A stretch of 64,000 nucleotides of DNA from Chitinophagaceae bacterium UBA1930 (GTDB lineage Bacteria; Bacteroidota; Bacteroidia; Chitinophagales; Chitinophagaceae): positions 768,501 to 832,500 of the forward strand of contig DDFK01000001.1 of the NCBI GenBank assembly GCA_002337145.1, written 5' to 3'. The notes below the pieces were generated by a model. The model did no database searches, was not told the DNA's origin, and saw only the letters and a list, made by a program, of their open reading frames with translations. Shown piece after piece: positions 35,935 through 44,389 of this stretch (positions within the stretch are counted from its first letter, which is position 1; the number at the start of each line of letters is the position of its first letter). Made by a program: the position numbers and the translations under genes.

Positions 35935-36930
35935 TTAACGGATCACCCGGGGAATCAACTGCTCCATCAACATGCAATCTGCCAGCACCAAGGCTGTAGC
36001 CGCTTCCACAATAACCGGGGCACGCAGGGCCACGCATAGGTCGTGACGGCCTTTGATGGAGAAAGCCTCCACATTCCCGGTTTCCCAATTCAGGCTCTGT
36101 TGTTCCTTAGGTGTAGATGAAGTTGGCTTGATGGCAATCCTAAAAACAAGTTCGTTGCCATTGCTAATACCACCAACAATACCACCAGCATGGTTGGTAA
36201 CGGTTTTGCCTTGCATATTTTCAATGGCATCGTTGTGCTGGCTGCCAAACATTTTTGCAGCAGCAAAACCAGCCCCAAACTCAATGCCTTTTACAGCGGG
36301 AATAGCAAACATGGCATGGGCCAGTAAGGATTCCAATGAATCGAAATAAGGTTCACCAAGGCCAACAGGTACACCGCTTACCTTACATTCAACAATACCG
36401 CCAACTGAATCTTTTGCATCAATGGCATTTTGCAGGCCCTTTTCCAGGTCGGCTTCACCATTGATTTCTGTAACCAATGCGGCGATTGTTATTTGGGGCA
36501 TCAGTTTTTTGGCAATGGCACCAGCTGCTACCAAAGCAGTGGTAAGCCTTGCACTGAAATGCCCACCGCCCCTGTAATCTTCATGGCCACCAAATTTTTG
36601 ATGGGCCACCCAGTCTGCATGTCCGGGGCGTGGAAAGCTTCTTTGCTTTTGATAGTCTTCGCTGCGTGTATTGTTGTTTTCAAATAAGATGGTGATGGGG
36701 AAGCCCGTTGTTTTTCCGTTAAAGAGACCGCTTTTAAAAAACGGGTAATCGGCTTCCTGGCGTGGCGTGGTGCCTTTTTGCTTACCGCCCTTTCTGCGTT
36801 CCAAGTCTGGCAGCAAATCGTCCTCAGTCAAGGCCAACCCCGCAGGTACCCCATCAATATTGATACCCACAGATTCGCCATGCGATTCGCCAAAAATGTT
36901 TACACGGAATATGCGTCCAAATGAATTCAT
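35935..36930 (-). CDS. aroC: Chorismate synthase
   Basis: 331 aa, slightly short for the family. It converts EPSP to chorismate with reduced FMN. The N-terminus GRIFRVNIFGESHGESVGINIDG is the first signature. RPGHADWVAHQKFGG and GGGHFSARLTTALVAAGAIAK give the FMN/substrate-binding blocks, and HAGGIVGGISNGNELVFRIAIKPTSS the last one. It is the last gene of the aroB-aroA-aroC run, 9 bases after aroA, so almost certainly co-transcribed. Confidence 0.97.
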   Translation of the reverse strand: MNSFGRIFRVNIFGESHGESVGINIDGVPAGLALTEDDLLPDLERRKGGKQKGTTPRQEADYPFFKSGLFNGKTTGFPITILFENNNTRSEDYQKQRSFPRPGHADWVAHQKFGGHEDYRGGGHFSARLTTALVAAGAIAKKLMPQITIAALVTEINGEADLEKGLQNAIDAKDSVGGIVECKVSGVPVGLGEPYFDSLESLLAHAMFAIPAVKGIEFGAGFAAAKMFGSQHNDAIENMQGKTVTNHAGGIVGGISNGNELVFRIAIKPTSSTPKEQQSLNWETGNVEAFSIKGRHDLCVALRAPVIVEAATALVLADCMLMEQLIPRVIR

Positions 36931-36939
36931 ACAATGTTT

Positions 36940-38211
36940 TTAATATTGAACGGTTGCTCCCAGTTTTTGCAAATGCCCGTAAAAATTGGGATATGATTTG
37001 TTGATGGCTTCTGCTTCTTCTACCACTGTTTCGCCATTGGCTTTTAAAGCGGCCACTGCACAGGCCATTGCAATACGATGGTCGTGGCGTGAATGCACAT
37101 TGGCACCTTTAACACCATTGCCGCCTTTTACCAGCATCAGGTCATCCTGCAAAACTATTTCCACGCCCATCTTGCCAAACTCTTCCTGTAAAGTTAAGCC
37201 ACGGTTGCTTTCTTTATGTGCCAACCTGCTTACACCTTCTATTGCTGTTGTTCCCGTGCAATAGACTGCAAGGGCCACTAAAGGCGGAAACAGATCGGGG
37301 CAATCGGTAGCATTAAAATGGAATGCCTTTAAAGGTGCGGGGCCAATCTGGATTTGATCGGGCTGAATGGATATGCTGCAACCAGATGCGGACAATGCTT
37401 CCAGTATCTTTTTATCGGCCTGCGTTGATTGGACATCCAATCCTTTTACAACAATATTTCCTGCAATTGCACCTGCTACCAACAAGAATGATGCACCGCT
37501 CCAATCGCCTTCTACGGTGTAGCTAATTGGTTGGTTGGTTGATTCGTTAATTGGTTTTGGTGAGAAGGTAAAAGTTTCATGATTATTGTTGATGGGCACA
37601 TTCAAGCCAAAAGCTTTCATTACATCCAAAGTCAAATCTATGTAGGGTTTGCTTTTGAGGTTGTTTACTTTGATAGTGGCATCTGCATTGCTTGCAGCGT
37701 AGGCCATGAGCAGGCCTGTTAGAAACTGGGAGCTTAGGCTGCCATCTATTTCTATATCATTTGCCTGCAATGGACCTTTAATTTCGAGAGGAAGTTTGCC
37801 TTGGCTGCTTTTTATATCAATGGATAATTGCGGTAGTATTTCATCAAAGAAATCCATGGGCCTTGTCAATAAGCTTCCGGTTCCATTGATGGTGATTTGC
37901 TGTTGGCTTAATGCTACAATTGGGGTGAACATCCTTATGCTAAGGCCACTTTCGCCACAATTGATTGCTTTGGCAATTGGGTTTACACCATCGCTTTTAA
38001 TGATCAATGCTTCATTATCCATAATTACTTCGGCACCCAGTTTTTGAATAATATCCAAGGCAGCTTTATCATCGTTGCTGATGCCAGGGTTGTGGATGAT
38101 GCTTTCCCCTTTTCTTACCAATGCTGCTGCACATGCACGTTGCATGGAGCTTTTGGATGCAGGTGCAAAAATATTGCCCGTTAATATGGATGGCTGTATG
38201 GTTGCTTTCAT
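36940..38211 (-). CDS. aroA: 3-phosphoshikimate 1-carboxyvinyltransferase (EPSP synthase)
   Basis: 423 aa. It joins shikimate-3-phosphate and PEP. ASKSSMQRACAAALV carries the N-terminal Lys-Ser pair; NCGESGLSIRMFTPI corresponds to the NxGTxxR/L substrate motif with a Glu-Ser variant. LSSQFLTGLLMA and the C-terminal HSRHDHRIAMACAVAAL are conserved. The variant NCGESG instead of NAGTAxR is typical of some Bacteroidota enzymes as I recall. It is 12 bases downstream of aroB and 9 bases upstream of aroC. Confidence 0.95.
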   Translation of the reverse strand: MKATIQPSILTGNIFAPASKSSMQRACAAALVRKGESIIHNPGISNDDKAALDIIQKLGAEVIMDNEALIIKSDGVNPIAKAINCGESGLSIRMFTPIVALSQQQITINGTGSLLTRPMDFFDEILPQLSIDIKSSQGKLPLEIKGPLQANDIEIDGSLSSQFLTGLLMAYAASNADATIKVNNLKSKPYIDLTLDVMKAFGLNVPINNNHETFTFSPKPINESTNQPISYTVEGDWSGASFLLVAGAIAGNIVVKGLDVQSTQADKKILEALSASGCSISIQPDQIQIGPAPLKAFHFNATDCPDLFPPLVALAVYCTGTTAIEGVSRLAHKESNRGLTLQEEFGKMGVEIVLQDDLMLVKGGNGVKGANVHSRHDHRIAMACAVAALKANGETVVEEAEAINKSYPNFYGHLQKLGATVQY

Positions 38212-38223
38212 GCCTTGTGGCTG

Positions 38224-39243
38224 TTATAGGTTTGATATTAAATGTTCCAATTCATCTAACGGAATTGGCTTTACAATGCCTTTACCAATTTTTTCCAGCA
38301 GTATATAATTCATTTCTTTCCTTGCACGTTTCTTGTCCATCTTCAGCACTTCAAACACTTGCTTTTTGTCAAAGTCGGCATAGGTTGGCAGGCCATATTG
38401 CTCCAGCACCTGTGTTACTGCACTGGTGTGTTTAAAGCCCAGCAGTTGTTCCGATATTTCACTGGCGTAAGTCATGCCAATGGATATGGCCTGGCCGTGC
38501 GACAGTTCGTATTGGTTTTCCAATGCATGGCCTAGCGTGTGGCCAAAGTTCAGCAACTTTCTGTCGGCCTGCTCAAACTCATCGGCCTGTACCACTTTGA
38601 GTTTGATTTTTGCATTACGCTGAATAAGCAGGCAGGCTTCTTTCTTTTTGATGGTATAATATTTCAGGGAGTAGTTTTGCAGTTGTTTAAACATGGCAGC
38701 ATCTTTTATGCAGGCATGTTTAATGATTTCTGCAAATCCGTTCTGCCATTCGGTTTCGGGCAAGGTGTTTAGGAAAATGAGGTCGTGCAGTATAAAGGAA
38801 GGTTGCCTGGTGGTGCCTACTATATTTTTGTACACGCCAATATCGATACCGTTTTTGCCACCAATGCTTGCATCTACCAAGGCCAGCAATGTAGTAGGAA
38901 CGAAACCGAATTTAATTCCACGCATGTAGGTGGATGCCACATAACCTGTAAGGTCGGTAATGACACCGCCACCAACACCAATGAGTATCGTTTTCCTGTC
39001 GGCCTCCATTTCTATCAACTGTAGTATAACGGAGTCTACTGTTGCCTGTGTCTTGAATTCCTCGCCTGCTTTTAGTACAATGGTGTTGTAATTTTTGAAG
39101 CGTTTTTGATGGGCGTTGAACACGTTTTCGTCGGTAATGAAAATGGCGTGTTTTACATCTACCATTTCCTTGAGGTGACTGATGCCATTGGCAAAGTATA
39201 TATCGGTTGATGCGGAGGAGAACCTGAAAGTCTGTTTTTCCAT
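38224..39243 (-). CDS. aroB: 3-dehydroquinate synthase
   Basis: 339 aa from the ATG at 39243 (MEKQTFRFSSAS). The upstream ATG at 39285 would include a CACAAAG-type repeat, so I reject it. It cyclises DAHP to 3-dehydroquinate using NAD and Zn. The NAD loop is GVGGGVITDLTGYVASTYMRGI; the zinc/substrate residues lie in SIGGKNGIDIGVYKNIVG and the LNFGHTLGHALE histidines. The C-terminal helical domain ends in LDELEHLISNL. It is first of the three-gene aroBAC run and is separated from the DAHP synthase gene by 221 bases holding two repeat elements. Confidence 0.96.
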   Translation of the reverse strand: MEKQTFRFSSASTDIYFANGISHLKEMVDVKHAIFITDENVFNAHQKRFKNYNTIVLKAGEEFKTQATVDSVILQLIEMEADRKTILIGVGGGVITDLTGYVASTYMRGIKFGFVPTTLLALVDASIGGKNGIDIGVYKNIVGTTRQPSFILHDLIFLNTLPETEWQNGFAEIIKHACIKDAAMFKQLQNYSLKYYTIKKKEACLLIQRNAKIKLKVVQADEFEQADRKLLNFGHTLGHALENQYELSHGQAISIGMTYASEISEQLLGFKHTSAVTQVLEQYGLPTYADFDKKQVFEVLKMDKKRARKEMNYILLEKIGKGIVKPIPLDELEHLISNL

Positions 39244-39359
39244 ATTGCTGAAAGTTACGGCACAAAGAAGCTGAAGGAAACACAAAGCTCACATAGGCTT
39301 TGGCCGGTGAACTTTGTGTTGAATATCCTATTTGGGCAAAGCTTGTAACTGGTACAACC

Positions 39360-39380
39360 GCCGATGGGTGCGACGCCAGT
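39360..39380 (-). repeat. Dispersed intergenic repeat (GGCGTCGCACCCAT core), copy C, reversed
   Basis: The minus strand reads ACTGGCGTCGCACCCATCGGC, with TTACCAGCA about 19-25 bases before it as in copy B. It is the only copy in this orientation. Confidence 0.85.
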
Positions 39381-39422
39381 AAAGCTTTATTGAAATACGG
39401 TTGCTGGTAAAATTTACATTAT

Positions 39423-39455
39423 AGGTGTCAGACGCTTTAAAGGCGTCAGACACCT
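39423..39455. repeat. 33-bp inverted repeat AGGTGTC-A-GACGC / GCGTC-A-GACACCT
   Basis: Thirteen-base arms with a single central A:A mismatch and a 7-base loop (TTTAAAG). It lies 10 bases beyond the DAHP synthase stop. The stem could act as a terminator, but no U-run follows on the minus strand, so a REP-like element or 3'-end stabilising hairpin is as likely. Confidence 0.6.
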
Positions 39456-39464
39456 GGCCCATGC

Positions 39465-40550
39465 TTATGAATTCATGATCTTGTTTTGATGGTTGATACT
39501 TTCCATGTGTACCGCATCAAAATATTTGGTGATGAACTCTTTGCTTAGTCCCAGTTTTTCGCCTTTTGTAAATGCACGTTCCAGTATTGCATTCCAACGG
39601 TTGGTTTGCAGGATGGTGATGTTGTTGTCTTTCTTGTATTGGCCAATCTTATCGGCCACTTTCATTCTTGCACTGAGTATCTGCATCAGTTCATCATCGA
39701 GCTGGTTTATTTGCTGACGCATTTTTTCCATATTGGTGTGCAGGTCGGCATTGTCTATATCTTCTTTACGCCAAACGATTCCGCCTAGCATTTCGCCCAA
39801 TACTTCTGGTGTTATTTGTTGTTTGGCATCGCTCCAGGCATTGTCCGGATCAATATGGCTTTCGATGATGAGGCCATCATAGTCAAGGTCGATACTTACC
39901 TGTGAAACTTCCTGTAGGATGTCCCTCCTGCCGCTGATATGCGATGGGTCGCAAATGAGCATCATGTCTGGGTTACGGCGTTTCATTTCTATTGCCAAGT
40001 GCCACATGGGGGCGTTGCGGTATTCGGTATTGCCGTAAGAGGAGAAGCCACGATGTATCAGCCCAATATTTTTGATACCGGCTTTTGACACACGCTCTAC
40101 AGCACCTGTCCATAGTTCCAGGTCTGGGTTTATGGGGTTCTTGATGAGCACAGGCACATCCACGCCACGCAATGCATCGGCAATTTCCTGTACGCTGAAT
40201 GGGTTAACGGTTGTTCTTGCACCGATCCATAATACATCCACATCAAAATTGAGTGCATCTTCTACCTGTTTTGCGGTGGCTACCTCAACTGTTATGGGCA
40301 GGCCGGTAAGTTCTTTTGCCTTGGCCATCCAGGGCAGGCCCTTTACGCCAATGCCTTCAAACTGGCCAGGACGTGTACGGGGTTTCCAGATGCCTGCACG
40401 CAGCATGTGTACTTTGCCTGTTGCTGCAAGGCGTTGTGCGGTTGCCAGTACCTGTTCTTCCGTTTCGGCAGAACAGGGCCCTGAAATAATGAGTGGGCGT
40501 TTGTTCCACACACTTAGGATTGATTGTTTTTGTTCTACTGCTTGTTCCAT
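39465..40550 (-). CDS. Bifunctional DAHP synthase / chorismate mutase
   Basis: 361 aa. Residues 1 to about 265 are a type-I beta/KDO8PS-like DAHP synthase (PLIISGPCSAETEEQVLATAQRL, GIWKPRTRPGQFEGIGVKGL, LICDPSHISGRRD, DLDYDGLIIESHIDP). It condenses PEP and erythrose-4-phosphate at the entry of the shikimate route. Residues about 270-361 are an AroQ-type chorismate mutase (MRQQINQLDDELMQILSARMKVADKIGQYKK...). The fusion links the first step and the Phe/Tyr branch, and the mutase domain often serves as allosteric sensor; here that is inference. It is upstream of aroB and downstream of the helicase gene. Confidence 0.95.
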   Translation of the reverse strand: MEQAVEQKQSILSVWNKRPLIISGPCSAETEEQVLATAQRLAATGKVHMLRAGIWKPRTRPGQFEGIGVKGLPWMAKAKELTGLPITVEVATAKQVEDALNFDVDVLWIGARTTVNPFSVQEIADALRGVDVPVLIKNPINPDLELWTGAVERVSKAGIKNIGLIHRGFSSYGNTEYRNAPMWHLAIEMKRRNPDMMLICDPSHISGRRDILQEVSQVSIDLDYDGLIIESHIDPDNAWSDAKQQITPEVLGEMLGGIVWRKEDIDNADLHTNMEKMRQQINQLDDELMQILSARMKVADKIGQYKKDNNITILQTNRWNAILERAFTKGEKLGLSKEFITKYFDAVHMESINHQNKIMNS

Positions 40551-40639
40551 TTTATTAAGTTATAAAGTGTATATATAAGTTGTAAGAGAAGGCTGTAAAT
40601 GGTGCAGGCTTACCACTTACAACTTATCACTTCAACTTT

Positions 40640-42310
40640 TTATCTGCTGTTGGCATCGTTCATCCTGATTCTTCTACCCCTGTAGTTTTTGCCATCAATT
40701 GCTTTGATCATTTGGTTGGCAACTTTCTTGTCTACTTCTACCCAACTGTTCATGTCTTTCATGTCAACCCTTCCCAAAGCAGATTTTGGCAGGTCGCTCA
40801 TGTCCAGTATGAACTGTAAAAAACTTGCTTTGTAAAAGCCGTCTTTTGTACCGAGGTTCACAAACAAACGCATGGTATCACCATCGCTGTATTGTGTCGG
40901 CCTTCTCCTATCATCGCCTATACGCTGCCTTCCTTCACTTTGCATTGACCTATCGTTGAATTCCCTTCTCTCCCTGCGTTGCTCACGCACATTCAGGTCT
41001 TCTGCGTTTTCATAATATTTCAAAAAGCGGTCAAACTCCAATGCGGCCATCCTTGTCAAAATTTCTTCTTTGGTCACATCGGCAAACTTTTCCTGCAACA
41101 TGGGCAGGTAAGTCTGGTAATCGCCATGGCTGATATCGGTACTCAACAATTTTTCCATCATGGAGAAGAACTGCTTCCTGCACACATCTTTACCACTTGG
41201 CAGTTCCAGTTTATTGAACCTTACCTGAACCATTTTTTCAATAGAACGGATTTTGTACACATCCTTGTTCATAACGATGCTCATACAGATACCCAAACTT
41301 CCTGCACGGCCAGTACGGCCGCTTCTATGGGTGTACACTTCAATATCATCCGGCAATTCAAAATTGATTACATGCGATATTTCTTTTACATCTATACCTC
41401 TTGCTGCAACATCGGTTGCTACCAACAACTGCAAAGTCTTTTCACGGAAGGCACCCATTACCTTATCGCGTTGCTGCTGCGTAAGGTCGCCATGCAAGGC
41501 ATCAATATCATAGCCATCCCTGGTAAGCTTTTCGGCAATGTTCTGTGCATCCAGCTTCGTTCTGGTAAAGATGATACCATAAATACCCGGGTTGAAATCG
41601 ATCAACCTTTTCAACGCTTCGTAACGGTGATGTGCATTTACTACAAAGAACTGGTGGTCGATGTTTTTGCTGGCACTGTTTGTTTTGCCAACGGTTACTT
41701 CAAAAGGATCGGTCATGTACTTCTTGCTCACCCTTTTTATTTCGGGTGGCATAGTAGCACTAAACAACCATGTTGCTTCGCGTTGTGGCGTGTTCTGCAA
41801 AATGAATTCGATGTCGTCTTTAAAACCCATATTCAGCATTTCATCAGCTTCGTCCAGTACCACATATTTTATCTGCTCAAGGTCAATTGCTTTTCTTTCA
41901 ATCAAATCAATTAAACGGCCCGGTGTTGCTACAACTATTTGAACGCCGCGTTTCAGGTCACGTATCTGCATGCCAATGCTGGTGCCACCATATACAGCCA
42001 CAATGTTCATACCCGTCATGAACTTTTTAAAGTTCTCCATTTCAGTCACAATCTGCAAGCATAATTCCCTTGTTGGGCAAACCACCAATGCCTGCGGGAA
42101 CCTTTGTTTCTCGTCTACCAAATGCAGCAGCGGTAAGCCAAATGCTGCTGTTTTGCCCGTACCTGTTTGTGCAAGCCCAATCATATCTTTGGTGCCGCTC
42201 AATAAAACAGGAATGCTTTTTTCCTGGATTGGTGTTGGGTTCACAAACCCCAACGCATCGGTTGCCTTAACCAATTTCTCGTCCAATCCTAACTCACTAA
42301 ATGTTGTCAT
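40640..42310 (-). CDS. DEAD-box RNA helicase with DbpA-like RNA-binding domain
   Basis: 556 aa. The Q-motif is VNPTPIQEKSIP; motif I is AQTGTGKTAAF, motif II VLDEADEML (about residue 150), motif III SATM. Motifs IV-VI include GIIFTRTK, VATDVAARGIDV and HRSGRTGRAG. A basic linker (about 430-480) is followed by a C-terminal RRM-like DbpA/CsdA domain (RLFVNLGTKDGFYKASFLQFI...GRRIRM). It remodels structured RNA, probably rRNA, mRNA or cold-shock targets. It sits within the aromatic cluster but has no obvious biosynthetic link. Confidence 0.95.
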   Translation of the reverse strand: MTTFSELGLDEKLVKATDALGFVNPTPIQEKSIPVLLSGTKDMIGLAQTGTGKTAAFGLPLLHLVDEKQRFPQALVVCPTRELCLQIVTEMENFKKFMTGMNIVAVYGGTSIGMQIRDLKRGVQIVVATPGRLIDLIERKAIDLEQIKYVVLDEADEMLNMGFKDDIEFILQNTPQREATWLFSATMPPEIKRVSKKYMTDPFEVTVGKTNSASKNIDHQFFVVNAHHRYEALKRLIDFNPGIYGIIFTRTKLDAQNIAEKLTRDGYDIDALHGDLTQQQRDKVMGAFREKTLQLLVATDVAARGIDVKEISHVINFELPDDIEVYTHRSGRTGRAGSLGICMSIVMNKDVYKIRSIEKMVQVRFNKLELPSGKDVCRKQFFSMMEKLLSTDISHGDYQTYLPMLQEKFADVTKEEILTRMAALEFDRFLKYYENAEDLNVREQRRERREFNDRSMQSEGRQRIGDDRRRPTQYSDGDTMRLFVNLGTKDGFYKASFLQFILDMSDLPKSALGRVDMKDMNSWVEVDKKVANQMIKAIDGKNYRGRRIRMNDANSR

Positions 42311-42447
42311 TATAATATAAAATTTGCGGCAAAGGTAACTTAATTAGCCGCCTTATCGCTTTTTCTTTTAAAACCCTTGCTGGCATTGGGTTTCAGACCT
42401 TTGACACAGCTATTTATTTCACCAGCATTTGTACATAGCTGCACTTT

Positions 42448-42468
42448 AGTGGCGTCGCACCCATCAGC
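42448..42468 (+). repeat. Dispersed intergenic repeat (GGCGTCGCACCCAT core), copy D
   Basis: AGTGGCGTCGCACCCATCAGC, 21/21 identical to copy B. CACCAGCA precedes it by about 22 bases. It lies between the 2OG-Fe oxygenase stop and the helicase start. Confidence 0.85.
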
Positions 42469-42478
42469 TTTTGAAGCA

Positions 42479-43030
42479 CTAATCACCCGTCAATCGATAC
42501 ATAATATCACTCCTCAAAATATATTTACTTCCACTGTTTACTTTCGCACCTTCATGCTCTAACGAATGAAGGAAAATCAAAGCCATGCCCTGTTTTGCTT
42601 TAACTATGATATCATCAAATAAGGTTTCACCGCCTCCATAATCATCATTCAAATAAATCATAAACGTATAATAACTGGCTTCATTTTCATTTCTAATAAA
42701 GCTTTGGTCAATGTGTTTTTTGAATTGTTGCCCCACCTGATATTTATAAAACCTAAAAAGTTCATTCAATCCAATAGCATTACTGTTTCCAATTTTTACA
42801 GGAGCATACTCTTTTGCTGTGTTCCATAAAGTTGCAGCCAAATCATAATCCGTAAAAAGAACCCGCTGATTATTTCTTACTTCAGCAATTCGCTTAGCCC
42901 CTCTTTCAGTTTCAACAGTTGCATCACTATATCCTATTATCTCACTTTGATTTATTAAACGAACACAATTCTCTTTTGAAAGAAACCCCTCAATTGTATA
43001 AACCTGTTCATTCAATCTGTTAACCTTCAT
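42479..43030 (-). CDS. 2-oxoglutarate/Fe(II)-dependent oxygenase, prolyl 4-hydroxylase-like
   Basis: 183 aa. It has the P4H-type double-stranded beta-helix. FKKHIDQSF supplies the His-x-Asp metal ligands (about residues 100-102), LHSLEHEGAKV the distal His, and SGSKYILRSDIMYR the Arg/Lys that binds 2-oxoglutarate. YYTFMIYLNDDYGGGETLF is a typical core strand. The substrate is unknown; protein or amino acid hydroxylation is usual for the family. It lies 13 bases downstream of the GNAT gene, on the same strand as the Phe/Tyr genes. Confidence 0.9.
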   Translation of the reverse strand: MKVNRLNEQVYTIEGFLSKENCVRLINQSEIIGYSDATVETERGAKRIAEVRNNQRVLFTDYDLAATLWNTAKEYAPVKIGNSNAIGLNELFRFYKYQVGQQFKKHIDQSFIRNENEASYYTFMIYLNDDYGGGETLFDDIIVKAKQGMALIFLHSLEHEGAKVNSGSKYILRSDIMYRLTGD

Positions 43031-43043
43031 AAATAGCTATATT

Positions 43044-43478
43044 TTAAGTTATCCAGTCCTCGAAATCCATTTCAAACTTCACTTCGTCTTTACCATATAT
43101 ACCAACTTCCCTCCAACCATTCATTTTGTAAAATGTTTCGGCTCGGCTGTTTGCTTCTGTGCTCAACCAAACGGTTTCTTTCGTTTGCGAAAAGTACCAA
43201 TCCATCATTAGCTTGTGCAACTGCTTACCAATGCCTTTTGCTTCATAGCTGGGATGCATGAACAAGGCCCATATATTATGTTCTTTCAAATCTGCAATTG
43301 AAAAGCCTACTATACTTCCATCCATTTCGCAAACCCATCCCTTTCCACGTACAGTCAGGTATTCAATGCAATCCGCATCAGTTACCAGCGATGGGTTGTT
43401 GAGCACGTTTTCCTTTACTGCAAACCGCACATGCATTATCTGCGGAATGTCTGCTATAGTGGCTTCCCTAAATATCAT
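43044..43478 (-). CDS. GNAT-family N-acetyltransferase
   Basis: 144 aa, a single GNAT domain. The N-terminal strand is MIFREATIADIPQIMHVRF. The acetyl-CoA loop is PSYEAKGIGKQLHKLMMDW (Q/RxxGxG/A pattern), and the C-terminal strand AETFYKMNGWREVGIYGKDEVKFEMDF. The substrate is not predictable. Its ATG overlaps the tyrA stop as ATGA (43478-43475), so it is translationally coupled to tyrA. Confidence 0.92.
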   Translation of the reverse strand: MIFREATIADIPQIMHVRFAVKENVLNNPSLVTDADCIEYLTVRGKGWVCEMDGSIVGFSIADLKEHNIWALFMHPSYEAKGIGKQLHKLMMDWYFSQTKETVWLSTEANSRAETFYKMNGWREVGIYGKDEVKFEMDFEDWIT

Positions 43479-44323
43479 TTAATAATCCTCCTGATTTTAT
43501 TGGCGTTTTCCATCAGTTCGTTCAGGTAATCCATATTCTCCTTTTCCAATGCAGCTTTGAATTTTCTTAGCTGCGATATATGTTCGTTCAACACATCCAA
43601 TACGTTTTCCCTGTTCTGCATAAAAATGGGTGCCCACATGGCAGGGTTGCTTTTTGCCAAACGTACCGTGCTTTCGAAACCACCACCTGCCAGTTCAAAA
43701 ATGGCATCCTCTTCTTTTTCTTTTTCCAGTACCGTATTGGCCAGTGCAAAGGATGTGATATGCGAAATATGGCTTACATAGGCAGCATGTATATCGTGTG
43801 CATCAGCATTCATGTAAATAATGTGCATGCCCAGTGCCCTGTATATTTTTTCTACGATCGCCACAGCAGTTGCATCGCTTTTTTCCTTCTCACTTATTAC
43901 ACAGGCCCTACCAGCAAAAGCATTGTTTACCGCAGCTTCAGGACCACTGTATTCCGTACCCCACATGGGATGCGTGGCAACAAACCTTTTTCTATTGCGA
44001 TGGCCTGTCATTGCTTCGCACAACACATGTTTGGTGGAACCAGCATCTACTACAATCTGTTTATCTGTTACCAGGTCCATGATCTGTTGCATTACAGGTA
44101 TGGTAGCATCTACCGGTATGGCCACATAAATAAAATCGCTTTTCCTTACGGCTTCTTCCAAGGGCAATGCCTCGTCAATGAGACCAAGCTCCAATGCTTT
44201 TTGCTCGCTGGCTTTTGTACGGCTTACACCGATAATGTTTTTTGCAAAGCCGTGCTGTTTCATTGCCAGGGCAAATGAACCGGATATTAAACCAACACCT
44301 ACTATTGTTACATTATTGAACAT
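43475..44323 (-). CDS. tyrA: Prephenate dehydrogenase
   Basis: 282 aa from the ATG at 44323; the ORF could start 18 codons earlier, but the Rossmann strand begins right after MFNNVTIVGVGLISGSFALAM. It oxidises prephenate to 4-hydroxyphenylpyruvate with NAD, the Tyr branch. VDAGSTKHVLCEAMTGH and FVATHPMWGTEYSGPEAA carry the conserved His-Pro-Met and substrate residues. AYVSHISHITSFALAN is the helical-domain motif. There is no ACT domain. It lies between the aminotransferase gene and the GNAT gene. Confidence 0.94.
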   Translation of the reverse strand: MFNNVTIVGVGLISGSFALAMKQHGFAKNIIGVSRTKASEQKALELGLIDEALPLEEAVRKSDFIYVAIPVDATIPVMQQIMDLVTDKQIVVDAGSTKHVLCEAMTGHRNRKRFVATHPMWGTEYSGPEAAVNNAFAGRACVISEKEKSDATAVAIVEKIYRALGMHIIYMNADAHDIHAAYVSHISHITSFALANTVLEKEKEEDAIFELAGGGFESTVRLAKSNPAMWAPIFMQNRENVLDVLNEHISQLRKFKAALEKENMDYLNELMENANKIRRIIK

Positions 44324-44389
44324 ATTTGTTGTTTTTTCAAATAAGAAGAGAATAGGAGATGATGTTCTTCTATCCACTCCTTTTCTTTT

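Noticed and set aside
38912..39292. 126-codon minus-strand ORF overlapping aroB in another frame
   Set aside because: aroB motifs in the main frame are unambiguous; the second frame is a shadow.
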